DNA of 64,000 bases from DASXVX01 sp036504075 (GTDB taxonomy: Bacteria > Bacillota > Sulfobacillia > Symbiobacteriales > Symbiobacteriaceae): contig DASXVX010000091.1 of NCBI GenBank assembly GCA_036504075.1, positions 38,154 to 102,153 of the forward strand, in the 5' to 3' direction. The notes under the pieces are model-generated. The model was not told the DNA's origin and searched no databases. It saw only the letters and a program-made list of their open reading frames with translations. Both the position numbers and the translations under genes were made by a program. Shown here one piece after another: positions 26,048 through 34,052 of this stretch (within the stretch, counting starts at the first letter, position 1; the number at the start of each line of letters is the position of its first letter).

Positions 26048-27847
26048 CTAGAAGCTCCGCTCCAGTTCATCGATCAGGGAGCCCACGTACGCCACGGCCT
26101 TGCGGAACGGCGCCGGCCCGGACATGTCGACCCCGGCCAGCTTCGCCAGTTCCAGCGGCCCCAGGGTGCCGCCCGCCTCCAGCGTCTGGAGCCAGCGATT
26201 CACCGCCGGCTGACCTTCGGTCCGGATGGCCTGGGCGACCGCCGTCGCCAGCGTGAGACCCGCCGAGTACGTGTACGGGTAGAGGCCCATATAGTAATGC
26301 GGCTGGCGCATCCAGGTCAGTTTGGCGCCCTCGTCGATCACCACTTCGCCGCCCCAGAACCGCTCCAGAATGTCGCCCTTGGTCTGGCAGAGCGTGGCCG
26401 CGGTGACCGGCTGGCCGGCCTCGGCGAGGGCGTAGATCCGCCGCTGCAGCTCACCTTCGAGCAGGTGGCGCACGAAGTTGTGGTGGTAGGTCGCCAGGAA
26501 CTGCATGACCACCCAGCGGCGCATGCGGTTGTCGGTGGACTTCGCCAGAATATGCTGTCCCAGCAGCAGCTCGCTAATGGTGGAAGGCGCTTCGATGAAG
26601 AAGAGCGACGGCTCCACGTTCAGCGGCCGCTGCTTCCGCTCGGAAAGCACGGAGTGGCCGGCGTGGCCCAGTTCATGGGCCAGCGTGAAGACACCCCGCA
26701 TCGCCCCGGTAAAAGTCATGAGCACGAACGGGTGCACCCCGTACGCCCCGGCGCAGAATGCGCCGGTCGCCTTGCCCACGTTGTCCGTCCGATCCACCCA
26801 GCGGTCGGTGAAGGCCGCCTCCAGAATCCGCCGATACTCCGCCCCCAGTACGGATACGGAATCCAGCACCAACGTGCGTGCCTCGTCGAAGGAAACCTCC
26901 GGGCTGTAGGCCGGGTCCAGCGGCGCCTCGATGTCGCAGTACAGCATCTTTTCAAGCCCCAGCACCCGCTTGCGCAGTTGGGCGTACCGGCGCATGTGCG
27001 GCGCCAGTTCCGTCTGGATGACGTCGTGGAGCGTGTTGTACGCCTCCACATCGACCTCCTGGGGCTCGAGCAGCATGTGAGTCGCCGACGGATACTTGCG
27101 GAGCCTGGCCAACACCACGTTCTTCTTCACTTCGGTGGCAAACGTGGCCGCGAAGGTGTTCTTATGCGCGGTAAGCCCCTTGATGAACGACGCGAAGGCA
27201 TTGCGCCGCAGCGTGACGTCCGGAGCATCCTCCAGCAAATCCTCGTAGAGCGCCAGCGAGTTGGCGTGCTCCCGGCCTTCGGCGTCCAGCACGTTCGCAA
27301 AGGTCATGTCGGAAGACTTTGCCCGGCTGTAAATCATGTACGGCGCGCCGGTAACTTCGCCGAGCGAGGCCAGGGCGACCTCGGTTTCGGGATGGAGCAG
27401 GTGCGGCTTCTCCACCAGCAGCCTTTCCAGGTACCGCTTAAAGGCGGCCAGCTTCGGCTCCGCCGCCAGGTACCGTTCGATGGTCCCCGCCGGCAGGGTC
27501 AGGAGTTCGGAGCGCAGGAACGAAAGGGCCGCCCGGCCCTCGGCTAGCATGGAATCGACCCGGGCCAGGGCCGCCTGGTTGGCCGTGGCGGAGCCGTCCC
27601 CGGAAGCCAGTAATTCGGCATAGGTGGCGACCCGATAGACCCGTGTGATCAACGCCTCGTAGGCGTCCAGGCAAGCCAGCAACACCTCCGGCCCCTCGCC
27701 GAGCCGGCCCTGGTACTGCGTCACAAAGGGCAGGTCAGCCTCGACCGCGGCCAGCGCCGCCTCCCAGGCCCCAAAAGTCGCAAAGAGGTCATTCAGGTTC
27801 CAGGTTTCATGGACCGGAACTTCGGCCCGTGTGAGCCTTGCAGCCAT
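26048..27847 (-). CDS. M3B oligoendopeptidase (PepF-like), copy 1
   Basis: The 599-residue metallopeptidase has the zinc motif HELGH in LAHELGHAGHSVL near residue 389, with the third ligand region FFIEAPSTISELLLG about 30 residues on. HYYMGLYPYTYSAGLTLA near the C-terminus is the conserved substrate-pocket loop of M3B enzymes. It should cut short peptides in the cytoplasm. ATG 27847 follows GGAGAGGAA. It is closely similar over its whole length to the gene just upstream, which has the same number of residues; the pair is a tandem duplication. Confidence 0.92.
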   Translation of the reverse strand: MAARLTRAEVPVHETWNLNDLFATFGAWEAALAAVEADLPFVTQYQGRLGEGPEVLLACLDAYEALITRVYRVATYAELLASGDGSATANQAALARVDSMLAEGRAALSFLRSELLTLPAGTIERYLAAEPKLAAFKRYLERLLVEKPHLLHPETEVALASLGEVTGAPYMIYSRAKSSDMTFANVLDAEGREHANSLALYEDLLEDAPDVTLRRNAFASFIKGLTAHKNTFAATFATEVKKNVVLARLRKYPSATHMLLEPQEVDVEAYNTLHDVIQTELAPHMRRYAQLRKRVLGLEKMLYCDIEAPLDPAYSPEVSFDEARTLVLDSVSVLGAEYRRILEAAFTDRWVDRTDNVGKATGAFCAGAYGVHPFVLMTFTGAMRGVFTLAHELGHAGHSVLSERKQRPLNVEPSLFFIEAPSTISELLLGQHILAKSTDNRMRRWVVMQFLATYHHNFVRHLLEGELQRRIYALAEAGQPVTAATLCQTKGDILERFWGGEVVIDEGAKLTWMRQPHYYMGLYPYTYSAGLTLATAVAQAIRTEGQPAVNRWLQTLEAGGTLGPLELAKLAGVDMSGPAPFRKAVAYVGSLIDELERSF

Positions 27848-27895
27848 AGGTATTCCTCTCCTTCGCAAAGACGCGGTCGCCTTTAAAGACTTCGC

Positions 27896-29695
27896 CTAAA
27901 AAGACTTCTCCAGTTCATCCACCAGGGAACCGACGTAGGCCACCGCCTTCTGGATGGCCGCCTTGCCGGACATGTCGACGCCGGCCAATTTTGCCAGTTC
28001 CAGCGGCTTCAGCGTGCCGCCGGCCTTGAGCGTCTTGAGCCAGCGGTCCACGGCGGGCTGCCCCTCGGTCCGGATGGCCTGGGAGACGGCGGTGCCGAGC
28101 GTGAGTCCCGCAGAGTACGTATACGGGTAAAGCCCCATGTAGTAGTGGGGCTGGCGCATCCAGGTGAGCCGGGCACCGTCGTCGACGACCACCTCGCCGC
28201 CCCAGAACTGCTCCAGGATATCGCCCTTGGTCTCGCAGAGCGTCGAAGCGGTAATCGGCCTGCCCGCCTCGGCCAGCCCGTAGATTCGCCGCTGCAGCTC
28301 ACCTTCCAGCAGATGCCGCACAAAGTTGTGGTAGTAGGTGCCCAGGAACTGCATGAGCACCCAGCGGCGCATCCGGTTGTCCGTGGACTGCGCCAGAATA
28401 TGGTTGCCCACCAGCAGTTCGTTGGTGGTGGAGGGCGCCTCGATAAAGAACATGGACGGCCGGGTGTTGATCACCCGCTGATACCGTTGCGCCAGGGCGA
28501 AGTGGCCGGCATGGCCCAGTTCGTGCGCCAGGACCGTCGCCTCGCGCATGGAGCCGGTGAGCGTAATCAGAATGAACGGATGCACCCCGTAAGGCGAGGA
28601 GCAGAAGGCGCCGGTCGATTTACCCACGTTGTCCGACCGGTCGATCCAACGGTCCCGGAAGGCCGTGTGGATGGCCTCCATATACTCCGGACCCAGTACA
28701 GAAAGCCCGTCGATGATGATTTGCCGGACTTCGTCGTAGGAGACGCTTGGCGAGAAGCCCGGGTCCAGGGGCGCATCGATGTCGCAGTAGCGCATCTGGT
28801 CGAGCCCCTGCACCTGCTTGCTCAACCGGGCGTACCGGCGCATGACCGGCGCCAGTTCGGTCTGAATGACGTCCAGCAGGTTATTGTAGGCCTCCAGCGT
28901 GACCTGCTGCGGCTGCAGAAGCATATGCGTCGCCGATTCATACTTGCGCAGCCGGGCCAGCACCACGTTCTTCGTCACTTCGGTGGCGAAGGTGGCGGCA
29001 AAGGTGTTCTGATACCGCTTGAGCCCCTGGGTGAAGGCAGAAAACGCGTTTCGCCGGAGCGTGATGTCAGGGGCACTCTCCAGACCGCCCTCGTACACGG
29101 CGAAGGAGTTGGCATGCTCCTGCCCTTCGCTGTCAACGACGCTCTCGAAGGCCATGTCCGACGACTTGGCCCGGTTATAGATCATATGGGGTGCGTTGGT
29201 CACTTCGCCCAGCGCCGCCAGAACGGCCTCCGTCTCGGGCTGGAGCATGTGCGGCTTGATTTCCAGCAGTTCCTCCAGGTAGAGCCGAAAGTCCTTCAGG
29301 CCCGGCTCCGCGGCCAGGTACCGGTCGATGGTGCCGTCCGGCAGCGCCAGGATCTCGGAGCGTATGAATGAAAGCGCGGCGCCCAGCTTGGCGTGCATGG
29401 CCGCCGTGCGGGCCGCGAGACCCTGGTTCACCGTGTTCGTGCCGTCTTCGCTGTTGCGCAGGCTAGCGTAAGTGCCCACCCGGATAACCTGCTTTTGCAG
29501 GGCCTCCGATGCCTCCAGACAGGCCAGCAGCACGCCGGCGCCCGCCCCGAGGCGTCCCTTGTACTGCGTCACGGCGGGAATGGCGGCCAGGGAAGCGTTC
29601 AACCCGGCCTCCCACACCTCATGCGACGGGAAAAGATCATCCAGGTTCCAGGTTTCCGGCTCGGGCACCTGAGCCCTGGTCAAACGCGCCGTCAT
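27896..29695 (-). CDS. M3B oligoendopeptidase (PepF-like), copy 2
   Basis: Also 599 residues, with LAHELGHAGHFAL near residue 388, FFIEAPSTTNELLVG and HYYMGLYPYTYSAGLTLG. It shares most residues with copy 1 from the first motif (LTRAQVPEPETWNLDDLF) to the last (VAYVGSLVDELEKSF). The genes are 48 bases apart and probably cotranscribed from upstream of 29695. Differences cluster in the middle helical region that lines the peptide channel, so the paralogs may prefer different peptides. The start follows GAGAGGGG. Confidence 0.92.
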   Translation of the reverse strand: MTARLTRAQVPEPETWNLDDLFPSHEVWEAGLNASLAAIPAVTQYKGRLGAGAGVLLACLEASEALQKQVIRVGTYASLRNSEDGTNTVNQGLAARTAAMHAKLGAALSFIRSEILALPDGTIDRYLAAEPGLKDFRLYLEELLEIKPHMLQPETEAVLAALGEVTNAPHMIYNRAKSSDMAFESVVDSEGQEHANSFAVYEGGLESAPDITLRRNAFSAFTQGLKRYQNTFAATFATEVTKNVVLARLRKYESATHMLLQPQQVTLEAYNNLLDVIQTELAPVMRRYARLSKQVQGLDQMRYCDIDAPLDPGFSPSVSYDEVRQIIIDGLSVLGPEYMEAIHTAFRDRWIDRSDNVGKSTGAFCSSPYGVHPFILITLTGSMREATVLAHELGHAGHFALAQRYQRVINTRPSMFFIEAPSTTNELLVGNHILAQSTDNRMRRWVLMQFLGTYYHNFVRHLLEGELQRRIYGLAEAGRPITASTLCETKGDILEQFWGGEVVVDDGARLTWMRQPHYYMGLYPYTYSAGLTLGTAVSQAIRTEGQPAVDRWLKTLKAGGTLKPLELAKLAGVDMSGKAAIQKAVAYVGSLVDELEKSF

Positions 29696-29822
29696 ATATC
29701 GTATATCCCCTCTCAGCCTTTCGGTGCGTCTCTCGTAATATTTCGCAATGCCTTATTCCCTGGACACCTGTCGCTTCCCTTCCACATGAGAAAAAGGTGG
29801 GACCACAGTGGACAGCCGGCGC

Positions 29823-29926
29823 GGCCACGCATCGTACTCAGGTACGAGTGACTGTGCCCGCCGGTACGATGTGGCCACTCCTCCTGCCGTGGTAGGCTCG
29901 AAGCGATCCCACGCGGAGGAGTGACC
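29823..29926 (+). promoter_or_regulatory. Leader with alternative hairpins sequestering the MFS ribosome site
   Basis: GGCCAC-GC-ATCGTAC (29823-29837) can pair with GTACGATGTGGCC (29864-29876). GGCCACTCCTCC (29873-29884) can pair with GGAGGAGTGACC (29915-29926, one mismatch), which hides the GGAGGAG ribosome site. The stems share GGCC at 29873-29876, so they compete at that junction. This is the layout of a translational attenuator; the ligand is unknown. Confidence 0.5.
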
Positions 29927-29929
29927 ACC

Positions 29930-31183
29930 GTGAAGCAGTACCACTCACTATTGCGAAACCGGAATTTCGTATTGCTCTGGCTGGGCGGGGCGATCTCGAA
30001 TGTCGGCGATTTCTTCAACAGCGTGGCCTTGCTCAAAATCCTGAGCGAGGACCCGGCCCACCTGGGCTTTTACCTGGCGCTGATCATGATCGCCAAGACG
30101 CTGCCTGCGGTGCTGCTCAGTCCGGTGGCCGGCGTTCTGGCCGACCGGCTGCCCCGGCGGACGATGATGGTGGTCAGCGACCTGCTCCGGGCCGGCCTGG
30201 TAGCGGCACTGGCTTTCACCAGTAGCCCGGCGGCCATTGTGGCCCTGGTCTTTCTGGCAGCAGCGGTCTCTGCGTTCTTCAACCCCGCCCACACAGCACT
30301 GTTGCCCAACGTGGTCGCCAAAGATGAACTCGTAAGCGCCAGTTCGCTGGCCTATATCACCCAGCGGACGGCACAACTGCTGGGCAACGGCCTGGGCGCC
30401 GCCGCACTCCTCGTGATGAGCCCGCACCAGGTTTTCTTTATCGACGCCGCCAGTTTCATGGTCAGCGCCGGGCTCACGGGCCTCATGGTCCTGCGGGCGG
30501 TCGCGCCCCAGGCGGCGGATCCGTCCCTGGCCCAGCCCGACGGCCTCCTCGGGAAGTTCCGGTACGACGTGCGTGAGACCGGGGCCTTCCTGCGGGAAGC
30601 GCCGGTCGTCCGCCGTCTGGTCGTCACGTTCGGCTTCGCCGCTGTCGGCGATGCGGGCCTGAGCGTCCTCCTCTATACGTTCTTCATCGCCGGCCTCGGC
30701 CTGGCGGCCGAGCACATCGGTTTCGTCATGGCGCTGTTCGGCGGCATGTCCGTCCTGAGCGGGCTCGCGATCGGCGCCCTGGGCAACAGGGTCCACTGGC
30801 GGCACCTCATCAGCTCCGGCGGGGTTTACATCTGGGCGGGTCTGTTCGCTGCCATCGCGATCCACCGGACCTTGCCCAGCGCCGCCCTGGTGATCACCAT
30901 CGGGGCCGGCAGCAGCGCTGTCAACGTCGGCGCCGCGACCGCTTTCGGCACCCTGGTCCCCGACTACGTGCGGGGCCGCGTCGCCGGCGCCTGGTCCACG
31001 CTTCAGAACGGCCTCTATGTCGCGGGCACGCTTTCGGCGGGGTACCTGTCCGACCGGCTGGGCCCCATTCCGGTGCTGATGGGTTTCATATCGACCTACC
31101 TGCTCATGGGCCTCTACGCCATGTGGGCCTTCCGGTCGGTGGAGCAGGCCATGGCGATTCCGAACAGCGGAGTCGCGGACTGA
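29930..31183 (+). CDS. Major facilitator superfamily permease
   Basis: The 417-residue protein has 12 helices and begins with FVLLWLGGAISNVGDFFNSVAL, typical of MFS group-3 (MefA/enterobactin-exporter-like) carriers, with the loop motif ADRLPRRTMMVVSDLLRA between helices 2 and 3. Such proteins export macrolides, siderophores or other small molecules. GTG 29930 is chosen because GGAGGAG is 8 bases ahead; that site lies inside a potential hairpin. Remnants of this gene's 3' end occur twice more near 53.4 and 53.9-54.0 kb, each followed by a repeat. Confidence 0.87.
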   Translation: MKQYHSLLRNRNFVLLWLGGAISNVGDFFNSVALLKILSEDPAHLGFYLALIMIAKTLPAVLLSPVAGVLADRLPRRTMMVVSDLLRAGLVAALAFTSSPAAIVALVFLAAAVSAFFNPAHTALLPNVVAKDELVSASSLAYITQRTAQLLGNGLGAAALLVMSPHQVFFIDAASFMVSAGLTGLMVLRAVAPQAADPSLAQPDGLLGKFRYDVRETGAFLREAPVVRRLVVTFGFAAVGDAGLSVLLYTFFIAGLGLAAEHIGFVMALFGGMSVLSGLAIGALGNRVHWRHLISSGGVYIWAGLFAAIAIHRTLPSAALVITIGAGSSAVNVGAATAFGTLVPDYVRGRVAGAWSTLQNGLYVAGTLSAGYLSDRLGPIPVLMGFISTYLLMGLYAMWAFRSVEQAMAIPNSGVAD

Positions 31184-31186
31184 TGA

Positions 31187-31235
31187 ATTCGGCGCCCCTC
31201 CACAGGGGTGCATAGCGGAGCAATTCCCGGACGCC
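31187..31235 (+). repeat. MFS 3'-flank repeat (short copy)
   Basis: Sequence after the MFS stop (ATTCGGCGCCCC... to ...CCCGGACGCCCTAT) recurs at 53415-53473 and 53992-54043. The GGCGCCCC/GGGGTGC hairpin in it probably terminates the MFS transcript. The structured core that follows in the other copies is absent here. Confidence 0.65.
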
Positions 31236-31299
31236 CTATGGTGCCCGACCGACAGGGAGGGTCAATCTCCACGCGTATGAGATCTAATCTTCATGCCAA

Positions 31300-31685
31300 A
31301 CCAGGAGTGTGGCCCCGCGTTGCGGGACCCATGTGGGCACGTTGGCTGCCCGTTCGGCAGAGAATCCGCTCCCGGTAGGCCCCGCTTCCGGTCACCATCG
31401 TCCCACGCGGACCGACCGTGAGGTTCGGCAGCGGTGAGGCATCGGCCCCCGGTGCGGGCGTCTGCGGCCCGCCTGGGTCTGGGCATCCGGTAGGCATCGG
31501 CAGGCGTTCGGGACCGTTACACGAGCCATCGGCACGCGTTACATGCGCTTTACGTCCGCCTTACATGCGTCTTACATGCGTCTTACATGCGTCTTACATG
31601 CGGCGCTCGCCTGCCCGCCCATAGCCGAGTCGCCAAAGCCTTCTGCACCATACCATCCGGGATTAGGCAGGCAATTGCTGCAGAT
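31300..31685. repeat. Long direct repeat, left copy
   Basis: This 386-base segment matches 36900-37296 base for base in order, with about 95% identity by eye over the first 238 bases (12 differences). The copies start exactly 5,600 bp apart and differ in length by 11 bases, one unit of an internal tandem repeat. Small open frames exist on both strands in both copies but have no ribosome sites. They flank the TIR/NLR module. Confidence 0.9.
31538..31603 (+). repeat. 11-bp tandem repeat CTTACATGCGT, six units
   Basis: Six head-to-tail 11-mers (variants GTTACATGCGC and TTTACGTCCGC at the left edge). The matching array in the right repeat copy has seven units. Confidence 0.9.
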
Positions 31686-31758
31686 AAAACAAGGCCTCCC
31701 CCTCTGCCCGTAGGATACCGCCGCCTCCGAATTGGCGCGGACACTGGCGTCAGCAAAA

Positions 31759-31797
31759 AGCGCTCCGGAGGCTGTCGTGCCTCCGGAGCGCTTCGGT
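31759..31797. terminator. Strong terminator after the 173-residue unknown gene
   Basis: AAGCGCTCCGGAGGC-type arms at 31759-31772 and 31779-31793 pair perfectly around a 6-base loop. An A-run precedes and TCGGTTTT follows, so it may act on both strands. Confidence 0.75.
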
Positions 31798-31823
31798 TTT
31801 CGGTGGGGGAGTGTCTGCCGGCG

Positions 31824-32345
31824 CTATGCCTGTGCGTCCGGCTTTGCTGCATCCTGGTTCTGGTCGCCCGCTGCGGCCTTCTGGTCGGCCTGCGTGGCGC
31901 TCTCTTCCCTCCGGTTCCGGGGCACGCTGACGCGTGCCGACATGGGGAAGACGTAGACGGTGCCAAGCTTGGGCACCTCGCGGGTGAACGGGGTCACGTT
32001 GAACTGCCGACCCGGGGGCACCTTCAGGTTCAACTTGCGCAACGGACGAAAGAGGCTGAACTCGGCGCTGTTGAGCGCCCCGTAGAGCCGGACGAGCACA
32101 GCGCCCTTTTCGCCTTCGGTCGCCTTGAAAATGCTCACTTCGCCGTTCTCGACGTTGGTCGAGGTCTTGATGTGGCTGATCACGCCGCCCCACGCTTCCT
32201 GCATGTCCGACCAGAGGGGTGCGGTGATGTACATGAGGTTGTCACGCAGGTGGCCTTCCTTGGGGGAGAGGAGTTCGCTGCGGTCCTCGGTATCCCACTG
32301 CAGATTGGGAATCATCGGCTCATCGTTCGGTCCGGAGTCTGCCAT
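31824..32345 (-). CDS. Unknown protein, 173 residues
   Basis: ATG 32345 lies 8 bases after AGGAGG. The product begins acidic (MADSGPNDEPMIPNLQWDTE), has a mixed central domain (DNLMYITAPLWSDMQEAWGG, then AVLVRLYGALNSAEFSLFR) and ends in a Gln/Ala/Asp-rich disordered tail. No signal peptide, helix or known motif is visible. It lies inside the direct-repeat-bounded module, opposite in direction to the TIR genes, and ends at a strong terminator. Function unknown. Confidence 0.6.
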   Translation of the reverse strand: MADSGPNDEPMIPNLQWDTEDRSELLSPKEGHLRDNLMYITAPLWSDMQEAWGGVISHIKTSTNVENGEVSIFKATEGEKGAVLVRLYGALNSAEFSLFRPLRKLNLKVPPGRQFNVTPFTREVPKLGTVYVFPMSARVSVPRNRREESATQADQKAAAGDQNQDAAKPDAQA

Positions 32346-32506
32346 TCACGTGCCTCCTATGGGGATGTTTGTAAGTATATACGTCACTACCGCCGAGAAT
32401 GTTCGCACCTAAATGGCCGGGGATTTGCTTTTCTTGCGAGCGGCGGGCGAGACGGCGATCCCCGCCACTGGAAGGCCGTCAGCGGCAAGACATCCCGGCG
32501 TTTCCC

Positions 32507-32532
32507 AATCAGACACAATGTTGTGTCTGATT
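32507..32532. repeat. 26-bp perfect palindrome
   Basis: Arms AATCAGACACAA and its complement meet around TG. It lies between two minus-strand genes. It can be a terminator stem, an operator or a mobile-element end; there is no T-run. Confidence 0.6.
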
Positions 32533-32599
32533 CGTTTTCGCGTCGAAGCCCTGCTGATCCCCCAGCAGGCCATCCGGCAACGTACCCCTTCCGGCGCCC

Positions 32600-33178
32600 C
32601 TATTCGCCCGTCATGGACAAGGTCACCTTCTCCAGCGCTCCATCGGCGCTGAAGGTGAGCAGCAGCAGCGAGCTTCCCGTGGCGTGCAGGAAGGAAACGT
32701 CGGTGCCGTTGGGCTGGGGTATCCCGCAGTAGCCCTCTGCGGTAAGGTCGGCGAGAACCGACTCTCGGCGGGCGTCCATGCGGATGCCTGGCCACAGATC
32801 GCCGGCGGGCGCATCAGCGGTGAGTGTGATGCTGTAGATGATTCCGTCGCCCAACACATGCAGGGTGCCGAACGGGTAGTGGTGCTGCGAATCCCCGTAC
32901 CGGGCCGATGTCTCCACGGATGACGGCTTGCCTAACCGGTCCAGCACGCCGGCAGAGGGCTTGCCAATCTCGATGCCGGCCACGACGAAGGGACGAGTGT
33001 TCTGGGCCACGCAGGTCCGCATCTCGTCGGGGGTCGCGGGCCAGGCCGCGGCCCGGGCGGGAGCAGGCCCACCGGTTGGTTGAGCACCGGGGGCGGGGGC
33101 CGGCCGGGTACAGGCACAGACCGTCCCAATCACGAGCACAAGGGCGAGAACGGGAAGCCGTCTATGCAAACATTTCAC
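32600..33178 (-). CDS. Putative lipoprotein, unknown
   Basis: The 192-residue reading starts at GTG 33178 (TTG 33169 is an alternative) with a signal sequence RRLPVLALVLVIGTVCAC and a Pro/Ala-rich linker, so it is probably a lipoprotein anchored through the last Cys of VCAC. The folded part (IEIGKPSAGVLDRLGKPSS, then HYPFGTLHVLGDGIIYSITL) resembles repeats of small extracytoplasmic domains with a GxP pattern, but I recognise no family. The frame continues upstream to 33601 without conserved features. Bases 33179-33584 show no other gene. Confidence 0.55.
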   Translation of the reverse strand: MKCLHRRLPVLALVLVIGTVCACTRPAPAPGAQPTGGPAPARAAAWPATPDEMRTCVAQNTRPFVVAGIEIGKPSAGVLDRLGKPSSVETSARYGDSQHHYPFGTLHVLGDGIIYSITLTADAPAGDLWPGIRMDARRESVLADLTAEGYCGIPQPNGTDVSFLHATGSSLLLLTFSADGALEKVTLSMTGE

Positions 33179-33584
33179 CCCGCTATCAACCTGACTGTGT
33201 CTCTTCACCCCTTTTGGACGGTCCCGGCAGAGTATTCGTCGCGTCCTGGCCCCGAGAATATCCAGCAGGTCGATGATCGCCGTCCAGTTCCAGGGCCAAG
33301 TTCGAAACCCTACAGGCTGCCGTTGCATGGAAAGTTGGCGCACCGATGGGCCGTGGCGCCGCAGCAACGTGGGCAGTCGACCTGACCGAACGTCAGGACA
33401 AAGCGACCTTACGGCGTGGTTGGCGAGATTGAAGACACTCAAGCACGCACTCAGCCAGTTGGTCAAACGTAGAGGGAATCGCATTTCTAACCAGAATGTT
33501 ATTTGCGATAATTGTTCCGGCAGGCACCAGGATTGATGCTCGGTAAAGAATGAAGTCCATTCGGGGCGAGCGCGAGGTGTAACC

Positions 33585-34052
33585 ATGAAAGACTTCTTCA
33601 TCAGCTACAACACAGCCGATCGGCACTGGGCGGAATGGATCGCAGGCGTGCTGGAGCAGGCCGGAAAAAGCACGGTCATCCAGGCCTGGGATTTCCCGCC
33701 GGGCTCCAACTTTGTGATCGAGATGGACAAGGCGCTTCAGAATGCCCACCGCTTGCTCGCCGTGCTTTCGCCGGACTTCCTGACCTCGCGCTTCACGGCC
33801 CCCGAATGGGCCGGCTTCTTTGCTGCGGATCCCACCGGGGAGCAGCGGAAACTGGTGCCCGTCCTGGTGCGGAAGCTGGACGGGCCGCTGAAAGGCCTGC
33901 TCGGCCCTATCGTCCACATCAGCTTGCTGGAGCTTAATGAAGAGGCGGCTCGGCAGGCGCTTCTGGACGGTCTGGCCCCAGGCCGTCACGCACCGCCGAA
34001 TCCGCCACCGTTTCCCGGCGGCCCCGACTCGCCGCGAAAGATGCCGTCATGA
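33585..34052 (+). CDS. Stand-alone TIR domain protein (candidate NADase effector)
   Basis: The 155-residue protein is a bacterial TIR_2 domain: beta-A FFISYNTADRHWAEWIAGVL, BB-loop WDFPPGSNFV, LLAVLSPDFLTSRFTAPEW and KLVPVLVRKLD. Aligning with TIR NADases (aromatic, three residues, Glu), Phe70-x3-Glu74 supplies the catalytic Glu. A Pro-rich tail follows. The start is close to GAGGTG. Its stop overlaps the next gene's start by ATGA, so it is made together with the TIR-NB-ARC-TPR protein. Likely role: NAD+ cleavage or signal production when the sensor is triggered. Inference from families. Confidence 0.85.
   Translation: MKDFFISYNTADRHWAEWIAGVLEQAGKSTVIQAWDFPPGSNFVIEMDKALQNAHRLLAVLSPDFLTSRFTAPEWAGFFAADPTGEQRKLVPVLVRKLDGPLKGLLGPIVHISLLELNEEAARQALLDGLAPGRHAPPNPPPFPGGPDSPRKMPS

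Noticed and set aside
29720..29920. T-box leader before the MFS gene
   Set aside because: AGGTGGGACCACAGTGG recalls a T-box sequence, but no stem I, specifier loop or proper antiterminator could be built; a ribosome-site hairpin fits better.
31418..31624. Small plus-strand gene in the direct repeats (also 37018-37362)
   Set aside because: The copies diverge in frame and length through the 11-bp array, lack ribosome sites and have no protein-like conservation.
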